From contig NZ_QUMQ01000001.1 in assembly GCF_003387075.1 (NCBI RefSeq), positions 682,001-746,000 of the forward strand: a DNA stretch of 64,000 bases, in the 5' to 3' direction. The stretch comes from Asanoa ferruginea (GTDB lineage: Bacteria > Actinomycetota > Actinomycetes > Mycobacteriales > Micromonosporaceae). This document shows positions 23,054 to 31,621 of this stretch, piece after piece. The translations under genes and the position numbers were made by a program. The stretch's first letter is position 1. Each line of letters starts with the position of its first letter. A model generated the notes under the pieces. That model did not search any database, was not told where the DNA came from, and was given only the letters and a program-made list of their open reading frames with translations.

Positions 23054-23640
23054 CACGAGACGACGACCTGGTCGACGTCGGGAGCCGGGGACTCGTCGTT
23101 GAAGAGGGTCAGCCGCAGGGGGCCAGCCGGCAGGTCGGCGGTGAAGCGGAAGGAATGCGGCGTGGTCCAGTCGGCGCCCTTCACCTGCCACGTGCGGGCC
23201 GGTGCGCCGTTGACGCTCACCTTCAGGGTTCGATAGCCGTCGCTCTCGTACACGATGGTCACGGTGCGTCGCCCGGCGACCGGAACCGTCGTGCGGACGG
23301 TTACCCGGCAGTCGATGCAGAGGTAGCGAACGCGCGCGCCGCCGCGGCAGGTCGCACACTCGGTCGCCGCCGCGCCGCCGGAAAGCGTGTTGCGCGGGTC
23401 TTCCGCCTCGACCGTGATCGGCACAAATCGGGCGATCGACGGGCTGACAACGGGCGTGGAAGCAGCCGGAGGCACAACCGGGGCAGCTGCGGGCGGTGGG
23501 TCGTGGTGCGGAGTGATCAGGGGCGGCACACCCACGGCCGCGGCCGCCACCCCGGCCGTCACCACGGCAAGCCCCAGCCACTGGCGGCGGCTGGGGCGGT
23601 GGCGACCCGGAAGGGTGTCCGGCGCAATGCCGTTCGCCAC
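23053..23640 (-). CDS. exported carbohydrate-binding (CBM35/CBM6-like) protein
   Basis: GTG 23640 has a GAGGAG ribosome site and gives 195 residues. A Tat-like or Sec signal is present (RHRPSRRQWLGLAVVTAGVAAAAVG), with RRQWLGL resembling a twin-arginine motif. A Pro-rich spacer follows, then a beta-sandwich (about 75-195) starting ITVEAEDPRNTLSGGA and ending APDVDQVVVS, typical of CBM35/CBM6 folds. Four Cys (ECATC, LCIDC) could form two disulfides. It is the first gene of a three-gene operon with a kinase and response regulator, suggesting it presents a glycan or wall signal. Confidence 0.7.
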   Translation of the reverse strand: MANGIAPDTLPGRHRPSRRQWLGLAVVTAGVAAAAVGVPPLITPHHDPPPAAAPVVPPAASTPVVSPSIARFVPITVEAEDPRNTLSGGAAATECATCRGGARVRYLCIDCRVTVRTTVPVAGRRTVTIVYESDGYRTLKVSVNGAPARTWQVKGADWTTPHSFRFTADLPAGPLRLTLFNDESPAPDVDQVVVS

Positions 23641-23685
23641 GGGCACTCCTCGTTCGGGCTGGTCAATCCCGGCGTTCACAATACG

Positions 23686-23726
23686 ACGAGGGGCGGAGCG
23701 GCCCGCGATGCCGCCCCACCCCTCGT
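23686..23726 (-). terminator. terminator after the F5/8C-DUF1996 gene
   Basis: ACGAGGGG...CGGC at 23686-23702 pairs with GCCG...CCCCTCGT at 23710-23726 with small internal mismatches. It separates the DUF1996 gene from the CBM-kinase-regulator operon on the same strand. Confidence 0.65.
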
Positions 23727-23740
23727 ACCCCGGCAAAGAC

Positions 23741-25300
23741 TTATGGCAGAAGGTAATCCTTGTTCAGCACGTACGGCGCGGGCTGTTGGTCGTCCCGGCC
23801 GTCGTGGCCCTGTGCGTCGCACTGCCTGGCCGCCACGATGCAACCGTTGACCATCGCGGCGAGGGTGCGGTCGTCCCAGCCGTTGAAGAAGTCGTAGTGG
23901 AAGGTCGGTCCGGCGCCACTGGCGAAGTGCACCTTCGACATGTTGCCGTTGACCGGCCAGGCCATCTTGAACTCCAGCTTCGGCACCGCGACCGGGTGGT
24001 CGTCGGGGCAGACCAGCCCCGAGGCGGTGTGGGTGTCGATCGGGTAGGCCATGTGGCTCTGGTGGTCGGGCGAGTCCAGGTGGATGCCGTCCCAGCAGCT
24101 CGGCGCCTGGTAGCGGATGTTCAGCTTGACGCTGCGCTCACTGGAGCACGTCTGCGGAATGTTCTTGTTCTTGTAGCTGTCGCCGCACTCGAAGCCTTCC
24201 TCCGTGGCGGCGAGGAACTTGTCGGCGTCGGTGTTCTTCGCGTTGCCGACGACGAACCGCAGGCCCTTGGGGAACGCCCGCACGCTGCGGTAGTCCGTGA
24301 CGCCGGTCTTGTAGTAGATCGTCTGGAGACCTTCCGGGTTGACCGCGGTGTCGCCGTTGAAGAGGGTCGGCATCCAGTAGGCCGACAGGTCGCCCTTGGC
24401 CTTGCATGTGGTCTGGCCCTTGGAAAGGGACTCGACGGTGCTGTTCGCGTTGGTGGTGGTGTTGCCCATGAAGGTGTGCAGGTGCGACGCGCCCGGCAGC
24501 TTCGGGAAGACGATCGGGTCGTCGCCGACGTTGGTCCGGCTCACCGAGCAGTTCGCCTGGAACTCGTGGAACCCGCCCTTGTTGGGCGGAACCGCGTGGG
24601 ACGGCTTGACGTTGGTCATCGGGTTGGGCGCCATGACGTAGCCGGCCGGGTTCGTGCCGCCGGACGGCGCCGACGTGCTGGCTGACGGGCTCGCCGACGC
24701 ACTCGGCCGGGTGCTGGGCGACGCGCTCGCCGTTGGGCCGGCCGGCGTGGTGGTCGGCGAAGTGGTGGCCGGCGGCGCCCCGGAGCCAGTCGCCTTACCG
24801 AAAACCTGGAACTCGAACAGCGAATAGCCGTACGCGCCGGTCCGGGCGGTGCCGTACATCCGCACATAGCGACCGGTCGTGTTCACGGTGTGCGACTCAG
24901 TGCCACCCTTGCCCGTGGTGGTCTGGTAGACCGACGTCCAGTTCTGCGCGTCGGCCGACACCTGGATCTCGAACGCCTTGGCCGCCGCCCGCTCCCAGGT
25001 GAGCTCGACCCGCTCGATGGCCGTCGGGGCACCGAGGTCGACCTGGAGCCACTGCGGGTCGGCGAAGGCGCTCGACCAGCGGGTCTTGGTGTCGCCGTCC
25101 ACCGCGGCCTCGGCGGGGAAGGCGCGTCCCTCGACGGACGATGCGGTCACCGGCTTGCCCTGCGACAGGACGATCTCCTCGGCGCCGGCCAGGTGCAGCT
25201 GCCCGACGGCGAACCACGTGACGAAACCGGCTAGGGCGAGACCGATGCCGGCCATGGTGAAGCGCCGCGATCGCGACGCACGCGGGGAACGGGAACTCAT
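23741..25300 (-). CDS. secreted F5/8C (discoidin) plus DUF1996 protein
   Basis: ATG 25300 has GGAGAG eight bases upstream and gives 519 residues; ATG 25315 is also in frame. An N-terminal signal (FTMAGIGLALAGFVTWFAV) is followed by an F5/8 type C carbohydrate-binding domain at about 45-185 (VDGDTKTRWSSAFADPQWLQVDLG core, YGYSLFEFQVFG). A Ser/Thr/Pro linker and a DUF1996 domain at about 235-515 complete it (GFHEFQANCSVSRTNVGDDPIVFP, GASHLHTFMGN, SCWDGIHLDSPDHQSHMAYP, CPDDHPVAVPKL). DUF1996 proteins are secreted in fungi and actinomycetes; their activity is unknown. The conserved His/Asp pattern suggests a metal site. Divergent from a second DUF1996 gene. Confidence 0.9.
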   Translation of the reverse strand: MSSRSPRASRSRRFTMAGIGLALAGFVTWFAVGQLHLAGAEEIVLSQGKPVTASSVEGRAFPAEAAVDGDTKTRWSSAFADPQWLQVDLGAPTAIERVELTWERAAAKAFEIQVSADAQNWTSVYQTTTGKGGTESHTVNTTGRYVRMYGTARTGAYGYSLFEFQVFGKATGSGAPPATTSPTTTPAGPTASASPSTRPSASASPSASTSAPSGGTNPAGYVMAPNPMTNVKPSHAVPPNKGGFHEFQANCSVSRTNVGDDPIVFPKLPGASHLHTFMGNTTTNANSTVESLSKGQTTCKAKGDLSAYWMPTLFNGDTAVNPEGLQTIYYKTGVTDYRSVRAFPKGLRFVVGNAKNTDADKFLAATEEGFECGDSYKNKNIPQTCSSERSVKLNIRYQAPSCWDGIHLDSPDHQSHMAYPIDTHTASGLVCPDDHPVAVPKLEFKMAWPVNGNMSKVHFASGAGPTFHYDFFNGWDDRTLAAMVNGCIVAARQCDAQGHDGRDDQQPAPYVLNKDYLLP

Positions 25301-25453
25301 GTGGGGTCTCTCCATTGTGGGCAAAAGATCAAGTACGCCGCCGAACGCTAGCAATGCGAAGGGCAACCGTCTTGAGTCCAAAGACCCAGAACGCGGGAGA
25401 GAAAGCGTCGAAAATCGCAGGGAAAAACTGTTATCGCCACCGTACGCGCAACA

Positions 25454-25477
25454 GCTCTTTAGGAGATTCTTAAGAGC
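25454..25477. promoter_or_regulatory. inverted repeat between divergent DUF1996 genes
   Basis: GCTCTTTAG (25454-25462) and CTTAAGAGC (25469-25477) pair at 8 of 9 positions around a 6-base centre. It lies in the 247-base intergenic region between the two divergent DUF1996 genes, about 70 bases before the plus-strand GTG, and stands out as AT-rich in a high-GC setting. It could be a shared operator. Confidence 0.45.
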
Positions 25478-25547
25478 ATAGGACCACGCGCGACAACGTG
25501 CCTACGCTTCGGTGCCATCTCATTCCATTCCCTGGTAGGAGCAACAC

Positions 25548-26720
25548 GTGTCGTACACCGACGGTCCGCGTCCGAAACGGGGTCGCGCCGTCCTCTGGGG
25601 CAGCGTGGCCGTCGCGGCGGTGGCGCTCGCGGCGACCGCGATCCACCTGACCGGCGCACTGGCTGCCGGTCCCACGGAGACGACGAACGCGGCCCAGACC
25701 CTGCCGGCAGCCGCGACCGGCACCGACACCGGCACCCCGCTCGCGTCGCCCTCGGCACCGAAGCCGACCGGCGCGAAACCCTCGGCCAAGAGCCCGCCGA
25801 AGGCCCCGCCGCAGCAGCCGACGTCGAAGGGTGGCTGGGTCCCGGTCGACAAGACGGTCTGGCAACAGCAGGTGGCGGCCTACCAGTCCCGCAAGGTCGA
25901 CCCGGTTCCGGCCGGCGTGGCCGACATCGCCGAGTTCCGGGCCGACTGCACCTACAGCCACCGGCTGGCCGACGACCCGATCGTCTTCCCCGGGCTGGCG
26001 GGCGCCTCACACATGCACTCGTTCTTCGGCAACAAGGCGGTCGACGCCGACACCACGGCCGGTGACCTGACCAAGTTCACCGCCACCACCTGCAAGCCGG
26101 TGGTCGACCACTCGTCCTACTGGGTGCCGACGCTCTACGACGCCGCCACCAAGAAGCCGGTCGAGCCCAAGGGATTCCGGGTCTACTACCGGTCGATCCG
26201 CAACAACTCCACCGGCATGATGCCGATACCCACCGGCCTGCGCATGATCGCCGGCGACGCGAAGAAGCGGGTGGCCACGCCGCGGGGCGCGCACGGCCAG
26301 TTCTACTGCGCCTTCTACGGCCCCGGCGACCTCGACGGCGTGGCCCGCAGCAGCAACGGCAACTGGCCGATCTGCGATCCCAACAGCTACGCCACGCTGC
26401 ACTACATGCTGCAATATCCGGACTGCTGGGACGGCAAGCACCTGGACAGCCCCGACCACAAGCAGCACGTCGCCTACGGCAACGACAAGGGCTGCCCGGC
26501 CGACCACCCGGTGCGCATCCCGTCGCTGACGTTCGACATCACCTACCCCGTGAAAGGCACCTCGGCGGGTTACTACCTGTCGTCCGACCCGACGGGCCGC
26601 ACGGCCTCGTCGATGCACGGCGACGCGTTCCTGATGTGGGACGCCGACGCGATGAACAAGCGCACCAAGAACTGCGTCCTCCAGCGCCGCCAGTGCGACA
26701 ACGACGGCTACGAGCACTAG
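25548..26720 (+). CDS. secreted DUF1996 protein
   Basis: GTG 25548 is preceded by GGTAGGAGCAAC and gives 390 residues. One signal/TM segment at about 15-40 is followed by a Pro/Thr/Ala-rich spacer to about 100. The DUF1996 domain carries the hallmark blocks EFRADCTYSHRLADDPIVFPG, GASHMHSFFGN, DCWDGKHLDSPDHKQHVAYG and CPADHPVRIPSL. It lacks the F5/8C domain of its divergent paralog. Shared intergenic DNA suggests joint regulation. Enzyme activity is unproven for the family. Confidence 0.9.
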   Translation: MSYTDGPRPKRGRAVLWGSVAVAAVALAATAIHLTGALAAGPTETTNAAQTLPAAATGTDTGTPLASPSAPKPTGAKPSAKSPPKAPPQQPTSKGGWVPVDKTVWQQQVAAYQSRKVDPVPAGVADIAEFRADCTYSHRLADDPIVFPGLAGASHMHSFFGNKAVDADTTAGDLTKFTATTCKPVVDHSSYWVPTLYDAATKKPVEPKGFRVYYRSIRNNSTGMMPIPTGLRMIAGDAKKRVATPRGAHGQFYCAFYGPGDLDGVARSSNGNWPICDPNSYATLHYMLQYPDCWDGKHLDSPDHKQHVAYGNDKGCPADHPVRIPSLTFDITYPVKGTSAGYYLSSDPTGRTASSMHGDAFLMWDADAMNKRTKNCVLQRRQCDNDGYEH

Positions 26721-26727
26721 GCCCTAC

Positions 26728-28020
26728 TCACCAGGCGAAGCGCTCCCGGTGCAGCCGGCCGGGAGCCACGCCGGCACCGCGCGCGGACCGCAGCACGGCC
26801 GCGGTCCACGCGTCCGGGCCGCAGACGTAGACGTCGTGGTCGGCGATGTCCGGGGCCAACTCGCGCAGGGCGTCGGCGTCGGTGTAGTCGGCGTACTCGG
26901 CCGGCAGCCACGAGTCGGCCGTGGCGCGCGGGCCGACCAGCAGCACCAGGCGCACGCCCCGATTGCGCGCCAGCCACCGCAACTCGCCCAGGAAGGCCAC
27001 GTCATGCGCATGCCGGGTGCGGTAGACGAGGGTGGCCGCGCCGTGCTCGTAGGGCAGGTCCCAGAGCAGCGCGAGCAGCGGGGTCACCCCGACACCGCAG
27101 GCGAGCATGGTGATCGGCCCGCCGGTGTAGGTGGCCGCGGTCATCCGCCCGTAGGGCCCCTCGATCAGCACCCGGGTGCCGGGCCGCAGTGCGGCGACCC
27201 GCGCGCTCCCGTCGCCGACCGTCTTCACACTGATCCGCAGGCCCTCCTTGCGCGGCGGGCCGGACAGCGAGAACGGGTTGCCGCGCAGCGCACCCTCACC
27301 GTCGAGGAACCGCCACACGAAGAACTGCCCGGCCCGCGCCGGGAGCCGGTCGAGCCGCCGGCCGCGCAGGTAGACCGAGACCAGCCCGGGCGCCTCGTAG
27401 GTCACCCGGTCGACCACCAGCCGGTGCCGCACCGTGCGCCAGACCGGCACACCGATGCGGAAGACCAGCACCGTGCCGGCCACCGCGAGGTAGGCCGTCC
27501 AGCCCGCGAACCGCGCGGCCGGGTGCTGGAAGTCGCTGCCCAGCAACAGTTCGTGCGGCACCGCGAGGCCGATACCGAGGTAGGCGTAGAGATGCAACAG
27601 ATGCCATGCCTCGTATTTGATGCGGCGGCGCACCCAGCGCACCGAGGTCGCCACGATCAGCACCAGCGCGGCCAGGGCAACGACGGCCAGGACCATGCTC
27701 TGGTACGCCGAAAGCAACTGCCACAACCGCACGACCGGGTCGCCACCGAGGGCGAGGACCACGTGCGCGAGCAACAGCAGGAACGAGGTCACGCCGGTCC
27801 ACCGATGCCAGCGGGCCAGCGTGTCCTGCCCGAAGGCGCCTTCGACCCACGGGATGCGGGCCATCAGCAGCACCTGGAGCAGCAGCAGGTCGGTGCAGAC
27901 GAGCGCGGCCAGCCGGCCGTAGGCCGCGGCGCCCTCCGGGGCGGTGTCGCGGCCGCTCAGCCAGAGCACGACGACTGCCAGCAGGCTGAGGGCTGCCATC
28001 GTCTTCACCGCGAGTCGCAC
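26728..28020 (-). CDS. ferric-reductase-like flavocytochrome (FNR domain)
   Basis: GTG 28020 gives 430 residues. The N-terminal half has about six TM helices with paired His for two hemes (WHRWTGVTSF, LLAHVVLAL, WHLLHLYAYLG, VPHELLLG). The C-terminal half is a ferredoxin-NADP reductase module: FAD motif GNPFSLSGPP, a phosphate loop near GPYGRMT, NAD(P) motif ACGVGVTPLLALL and the end motif YVCGPDAW. It would move electrons from NAD(P)H across the membrane, possibly to Fe(III), Cu(II) or quinone. Unlike many relatives it has no FMN-binding or ApbE neighbour here. Confidence 0.9.
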   Translation of the reverse strand: MRLAVKTMAALSLLAVVVLWLSGRDTAPEGAAAYGRLAALVCTDLLLLQVLLMARIPWVEGAFGQDTLARWHRWTGVTSFLLLLAHVVLALGGDPVVRLWQLLSAYQSMVLAVVALAALVLIVATSVRWVRRRIKYEAWHLLHLYAYLGIGLAVPHELLLGSDFQHPAARFAGWTAYLAVAGTVLVFRIGVPVWRTVRHRLVVDRVTYEAPGLVSVYLRGRRLDRLPARAGQFFVWRFLDGEGALRGNPFSLSGPPRKEGLRISVKTVGDGSARVAALRPGTRVLIEGPYGRMTAATYTGGPITMLACGVGVTPLLALLWDLPYEHGAATLVYRTRHAHDVAFLGELRWLARNRGVRLVLLVGPRATADSWLPAEYADYTDADALRELAPDIADHDVYVCGPDAWTAAVLRSARGAGVAPGRLHRERFAW

Positions 28021-28097
28021 GGCGACCGAACCTACAAATCCGCACCGGCAGTCGGGAAGGCTCCGTGAACATTCCCTCGGTTTCCCATTTTCTTGTT

Positions 28098-28652
28098 ATG
28101 ACGAGAAAACGATTCGCGGCGCTTCTCATCGCCACCGCGCTGCTGCCGGCCGTCACCGGATGCACCCAGCCGGCGCCCGCTGCCCCGGTCGTGGTTCCCA
28201 CCGCCACCACCACCAGCTTCGGCGGCACCGACCTGGCCTGGATCGAGATAAACATCGCGATGAACGATCAGGTCCTGCCGCTGCTGGCCCTGGTGCCGAC
28301 CCGCGTTGCCGACCCGGCGCTGAAGACGCTGAGCGCGCAGGTCCAGACCTCCGCGACAGCCGAACTGGCCACCTTGCGGGTCCTGCACGACGAGGCGGGC
28401 CTGCCACCGGAGAACCCGCACGAGGGCATGCTGATGCCCGGCCTGGTGCCAACCGAGGCGGTGACCGAGGCGGCGAAACTCTCCGGCCCGCCTTTCGACA
28501 AGGCGCTCAGAGAGCAACTCAAGGGCTATCTCGAGCAGAGCCACCGGCTGGCCCAGGACGAGCAGAAGGCCGGCACGGACCCGCAGACCCTCGCGTTGGC
28601 GGCGAGCGCCGCGACCATGCGCGACACCGCCCTGAAGCAGCTGACCGCCTAG
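28098..28652 (+). CDS. DUF305-like lipoprotein lacking the His motif
   Basis: ATG 28098 gives 184 residues; the lipobox is PAVTGC, so the mature protein starts at Cys27 or thereabouts. The helical domain follows the DUF305 layout (GGTDLAWIEINIAMNDQVLPLL, GMLMPGL, FDKALREQLKGYLEQSHRLAQDEQ). The usual M-x2-HH metal-binding motifs are replaced: MNDQ at the first site and LKGYLEQSH at the second. It therefore probably does not bind metal in the normal way. Stops overlap with the convergent hydrolase. Confidence 0.75.
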   Translation: MTRKRFAALLIATALLPAVTGCTQPAPAAPVVVPTATTTSFGGTDLAWIEINIAMNDQVLPLLALVPTRVADPALKTLSAQVQTSATAELATLRVLHDEAGLPPENPHEGMLMPGLVPTEAVTEAAKLSGPPFDKALREQLKGYLEQSHRLAQDEQKAGTDPQTLALAASAATMRDTALKQLTA

Positions 28653-29520
28653 TCGGCGAGCACCTCCCGCAGGCGCGTGGCAAACTCGGCGGGCTTGCCC
28701 GCGTAGCCGAAGTCGCCACCGAGGAACCCGCCGTGGTGGCTCGGGAACACGACGGCCTCCCGGCCGAGCAGCCCCGCCATCCCGACCGCGGTGCGCGCGG
28801 TGTAGGTGCCCGCGGACTCCTCACCGACCGCGACCACGACGCGGGTCGGCGCGGCCAGCAACCGGGCCGCGTCAGGGAGGTAGTCGGTGACCGCCCACGA
28901 ACGCTGCGACAGCAGCGGGTCGTCGCGGGTGCCGTCGTCTTCGGTCGGCATGCCGAACATCGCCGGGTCGGGCGCCGGCTGCGCGAAGTATTCGTCGGTG
29001 AACTCGCCCTGCCACGAGGTCATCGCGATGAACGCGGCCATCCCCGCGCCGGTGCCCTTCGCCTGGTAGGCCTCGTAGAAGCCGGCCCGGGCCCGCGCCG
29101 CGCCGGCCGCGTCGGGCAGCACGGCGTTGATCGGCGGCTCGTGCGCCACCAGCGTGTCGACATCATCGGGGTAGGCCGCGACCAACTCGAGGCCGGTGAC
29201 CGCGCCGCCGCTGCTGCCGAAACGTCGACCGGGCCCGTGCCGAGGGCCTCGATCAGCAGGTGCAGGTCGGCGGCCTGCTGCTGCGGCGTGTGGTCGTCGC
29301 GGCCGTCGCTGCGGGCGCTGCGGCCCAGGCCGCGAGGGTCGTAGGTGACGACCGTCCGGTCCGGGAAATGCCCCGCTAGGGTCGTGAAGCCATCGGCGGT
29401 CATCGGCTGCCCGATCATCAGCAGAACGGGCTTGCCATCGGCCGGTGGCAGCGGGCCGCGGACGTCGTAGACCAGATCCGCGCCCGGCAGGGCGAGGGTG
29501 TGCGTCTCCATGCCAGTCAT
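28649..29520 (-). pseudogene. alpha/beta hydrolase, frameshifted at nucleophile elbow
   Basis: The N-terminal half from ATG 29520 (or 29511) reads HTLALPGADLVYDVRG, LLMIGQPMTADGF and TYDPRGLGRS, the canonical alpha/beta hydrolase start and oxyanion region. The C-terminal half (MVAAYPDDVDTLVAHEPP through FPSHHGGFLG, with the catalytic His) is in another frame. A T run of three at 29220-29222 would restore VDVFGSSGGAV if it had four bases. The break falls exactly at the G-x-S-x-G elbow, so as written the enzyme is inactive. It may be a sequencing error. Confidence 0.7.
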
Positions 29521-29579
29521 GCGGCCGAGCCTACGTGGGGGGCCGGACACTTTCCGTGCGGTCCAGCCCCGCCACCCCG

Positions 29580-30122
29580 TCAGGAACGCGCCGCGAAGAC
29601 GTGTGCGACGGCCCCACCGCTGAACGCGATGGTGTCGATCGGCTCGATGGTGAGCGGCGCGGTGAAGAGCCGCTCACCCGCGCCCAGCACGACCGGATGG
29701 ACGACCAGGCGGTATTCGTCGATCAGGCCAGTCTCGACCAGCGAACGGGCGAACCGAACACCGCCGTGGGCGAGCAGGTATCCCCCGGAATCCTCCTTCT
29801 TGAGCCGCGTGACGGCATCGGTCAGGTCGCCGGCGGCGATCGTCGTCTCGCCCCAGTCGGCGGACGCCAGCGAGTGGGAGAACACCACCTTGGGGATCTC
29901 GTTCATCGGCTTGGCGAACGGCCCGACGGCGCTGGGCCAGAAGCCGGCCCAGGCCGCGTAGGTGGTGGCGCCGACGAGGTGCGCGCCGGCGTTGCTCAGG
30001 GTCTCGACAGTCCAGTCGCGGCCGTCATCGGAGCGCCCGGCGGCGACCCAGTCGGCGCTGCCGTCGGGCGGTGCGACAAAGCCGTCGAGCGAGACGGACA
30101 TCTTCAGCACGAGCGAGGCCAT
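29580..30122 (-). CDS. dihydrofolate-reductase-like (RibD C-terminal) protein
   Basis: This 180-residue protein has the RibD-C/DHFR fold: MASLVLKMSVSLDGFVAPPDGS at the start, AHLVGATTYAAWAGFWP, PKVVFSHSL, LLAHGGVRFARSLVETGLIDEYRLVVHPVVLGAGERLF (core GLIDEYRL, HPVVLG). It probably binds NADPH and reduces a small cytosolic substrate; such genes are common accessory reductases. It begins 3 bases after the SRPBCC stop and is the last gene of the ArsR-led operon. Confidence 0.9.
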   Translation of the reverse strand: MASLVLKMSVSLDGFVAPPDGSADWVAAGRSDDGRDWTVETLSNAGAHLVGATTYAAWAGFWPSAVGPFAKPMNEIPKVVFSHSLASADWGETTIAAGDLTDAVTRLKKEDSGGYLLAHGGVRFARSLVETGLIDEYRLVVHPVVLGAGERLFTAPLTIEPIDTIAFSGGAVAHVFAARS

Positions 30123-30125
30123 CGG

Positions 30126-31010
30126 CTAGTCGTTGGTCACGAGCTCGAACGGGAGGCCGTCGAGCCGCACCTCGACCCACCGGCTGCGCCAGTTCTTGAC
30201 CTCGTGGAAGCGGCGCAGCTCGGCCAGGCCGCTGAGCGCACCCAGCCAGCCGGAGAAGGGCGGGTTGGTCTCGTCGAAGCCACTGTGGACATAGGTCAGC
30301 CGGGTGTGCCCGTCGGAGTCGGCCAGCTCCCAGGACTCGACCATGTCGCCGCCCCAGTCGATGGACAGCGACTGCCCCGGCTGGATGTCGACGATGCGGG
30401 CCGGGTCGGGGTTGGCCTCGAAACCACCCATCGCCCAGCGGCCGCCCGGTTCGAGCTCGTTCTCCAGCTTCACCCCGAACCACCGGGAGGCCTGCTCCGG
30501 GTCGGTCATCGAGTCGTAGACCGCCTGCCGATCGGCGTCGATCAGGATCTCGCAGCGGAACGTCGTGGTGGTGAAGTCGCACCGCGGGCTGGGCTCGCGT
30601 CCTTCGGCGTAGTCGGCCAGGTTGGCCAGCGACAGCGTCCAGTAGGTGTGCATCAGGCCGCGGTCGCCGGTTTCGGTCAGCACCTCGGGCCAGCCGATGA
30701 TCCCGGTGTGGGTCAGCGTCAGCAGGGTCGAGCCGCCGTCGCCCGAGTCGGCGGCCAGTCCGATGTCGACGGTGGTGGGCTGGCCGTCGAGCTCCCAGTC
30801 GAACCGCAGCGAGCTGTCGTCGGCGTGCCGCAGGCGCTGGTGCGCCGCGCCGCCGTTGGGGGTGAAGCGACCCCAGAACTCGTAGCGGTTGGGCAGCTCC
30901 ACCTCGGCGTGCTCGGCGAGCCAGACCCGCAACGCCGCCGGGTCGGTGAGCGCGCGGTGCACGGCGCCGGGCGGCGCGGCGATCCGGATGACTTTCTTCA
31001 AGCTGGCCAT
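30126..31010 (-). CDS. tandem SRPBCC (AHSA1-like) protein
   Basis: This 294-residue protein has two START/AHSA1-type domains: 1-145 (KKVIRIAAPPGAVHRALTDP, VTLTHTGIIGW-like LTLTHTGIIGWPE) and 150-294 (FRCEILIDADRQAVYDSMTDPEQASRWF, YVHSGFDETNPPFSGW). Single-domain relatives pair with ArsR regulators and may bind hydrophobic ligands. Here the duplication is intragenic. It lies 27 bases after the ArsR-like gene and 3 before the DHFR-like gene. Confidence 0.9.
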   Translation of the reverse strand: MASLKKVIRIAAPPGAVHRALTDPAALRVWLAEHAEVELPNRYEFWGRFTPNGGAAHQRLRHADDSSLRFDWELDGQPTTVDIGLAADSGDGGSTLLTLTHTGIIGWPEVLTETGDRGLMHTYWTLSLANLADYAEGREPSPRCDFTTTTFRCEILIDADRQAVYDSMTDPEQASRWFGVKLENELEPGGRWAMGGFEANPDPARIVDIQPGQSLSIDWGGDMVESWELADSDGHTRLTYVHSGFDETNPPFSGWLGALSGLAELRRFHEVKNWRSRWVEVRLDGLPFELVTND

Positions 31011-31036
31011 CGGCCTTCTCCTTGTCGACTCTGGAC

Positions 31037-31621
31037 TTATCCGTCGTGCGGGCGGTCGGGATAGCAGGCGACGGCGAGCTTGAACGCATCCCCTTCGGCG
31101 CCGCCGTATTTGGTGAAGAGCCCCTCCAGCGCGGCTTTCAGGTCGGCCATGAACTCCGGGCGCCGCTCGGGTCGCACCCGGATCGCGCCGGACACGCCGA
31201 GCGACGGCAGGTCGGGCTCGGTCTGTTTGGCCACCCGGGCGGCTGCCTGGATGTGCAGGGCGGCGACGTCGGACTGGACCTCTTCCATGAGGTCGAGGAG
31301 ATAGCCGAGGCTGGCCTCGTCGCGGTGCTGGCGTTGCCCGATCCGGCCCACCAGCCGGGGCGAGAGCCAGTAGGCCCGCGCGGCGGCCTGGTAGACGCCC
31401 TCGTTGATGCCACGCACCCGCCGCTCCGAGACCTGGGTGGCCAGGCCGTGCTCGACGAGCCGCTTGACGTGGTAGTAGACGCGCTGCTGGCTCTGGTCGA
31501 GCCGGGCGGCCACCTCGGTGCACGAACGTGGCTCGGCCAGCTGCCGCAAAACCTCGATGCGCTGCGGTTTCAGCAGCGTCTCGGCCTGGTCGACGCGCTC
31601 CAGGTAGAGGAGGTCCTTCAT
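31037..31621 (-). CDS. ArsR-like winged-helix regulator
   Basis: ATG 31621 gives 194 residues. The N-terminal winged helix is clear (LLKPQRIEVLRQLAEPRSCTEVAARL in part, QQRVYYHVKRLVEHGLATQV). The C-terminal 110 residues are helical and could bind a ligand or the SRPBCC partner. A strong promoter with CACAAAA direct repeats lies immediately upstream, so autoregulation is likely. A longer start at 31660 would overlap that promoter and is rejected. Confidence 0.88.
   Translation of the reverse strand: MKDLLYLERVDQAETLLKPQRIEVLRQLAEPRSCTEVAARLDQSQQRVYYHVKRLVEHGLATQVSERRVRGINEGVYQAAARAYWLSPRLVGRIGQRQHRDEASLGYLLDLMEEVQSDVAALHIQAAARVAKQTEPDLPSLGVSGAIRVRPERRPEFMADLKAALEGLFTKYGGAEGDAFKLAVACYPDRPHDG

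Noticed and set aside
25548-26720. Minus-strand frame opposite the second DUF1996 gene as a real gene
   Set aside because: Val/Gly/Arg shadow without start context; the plus strand has a full domain.
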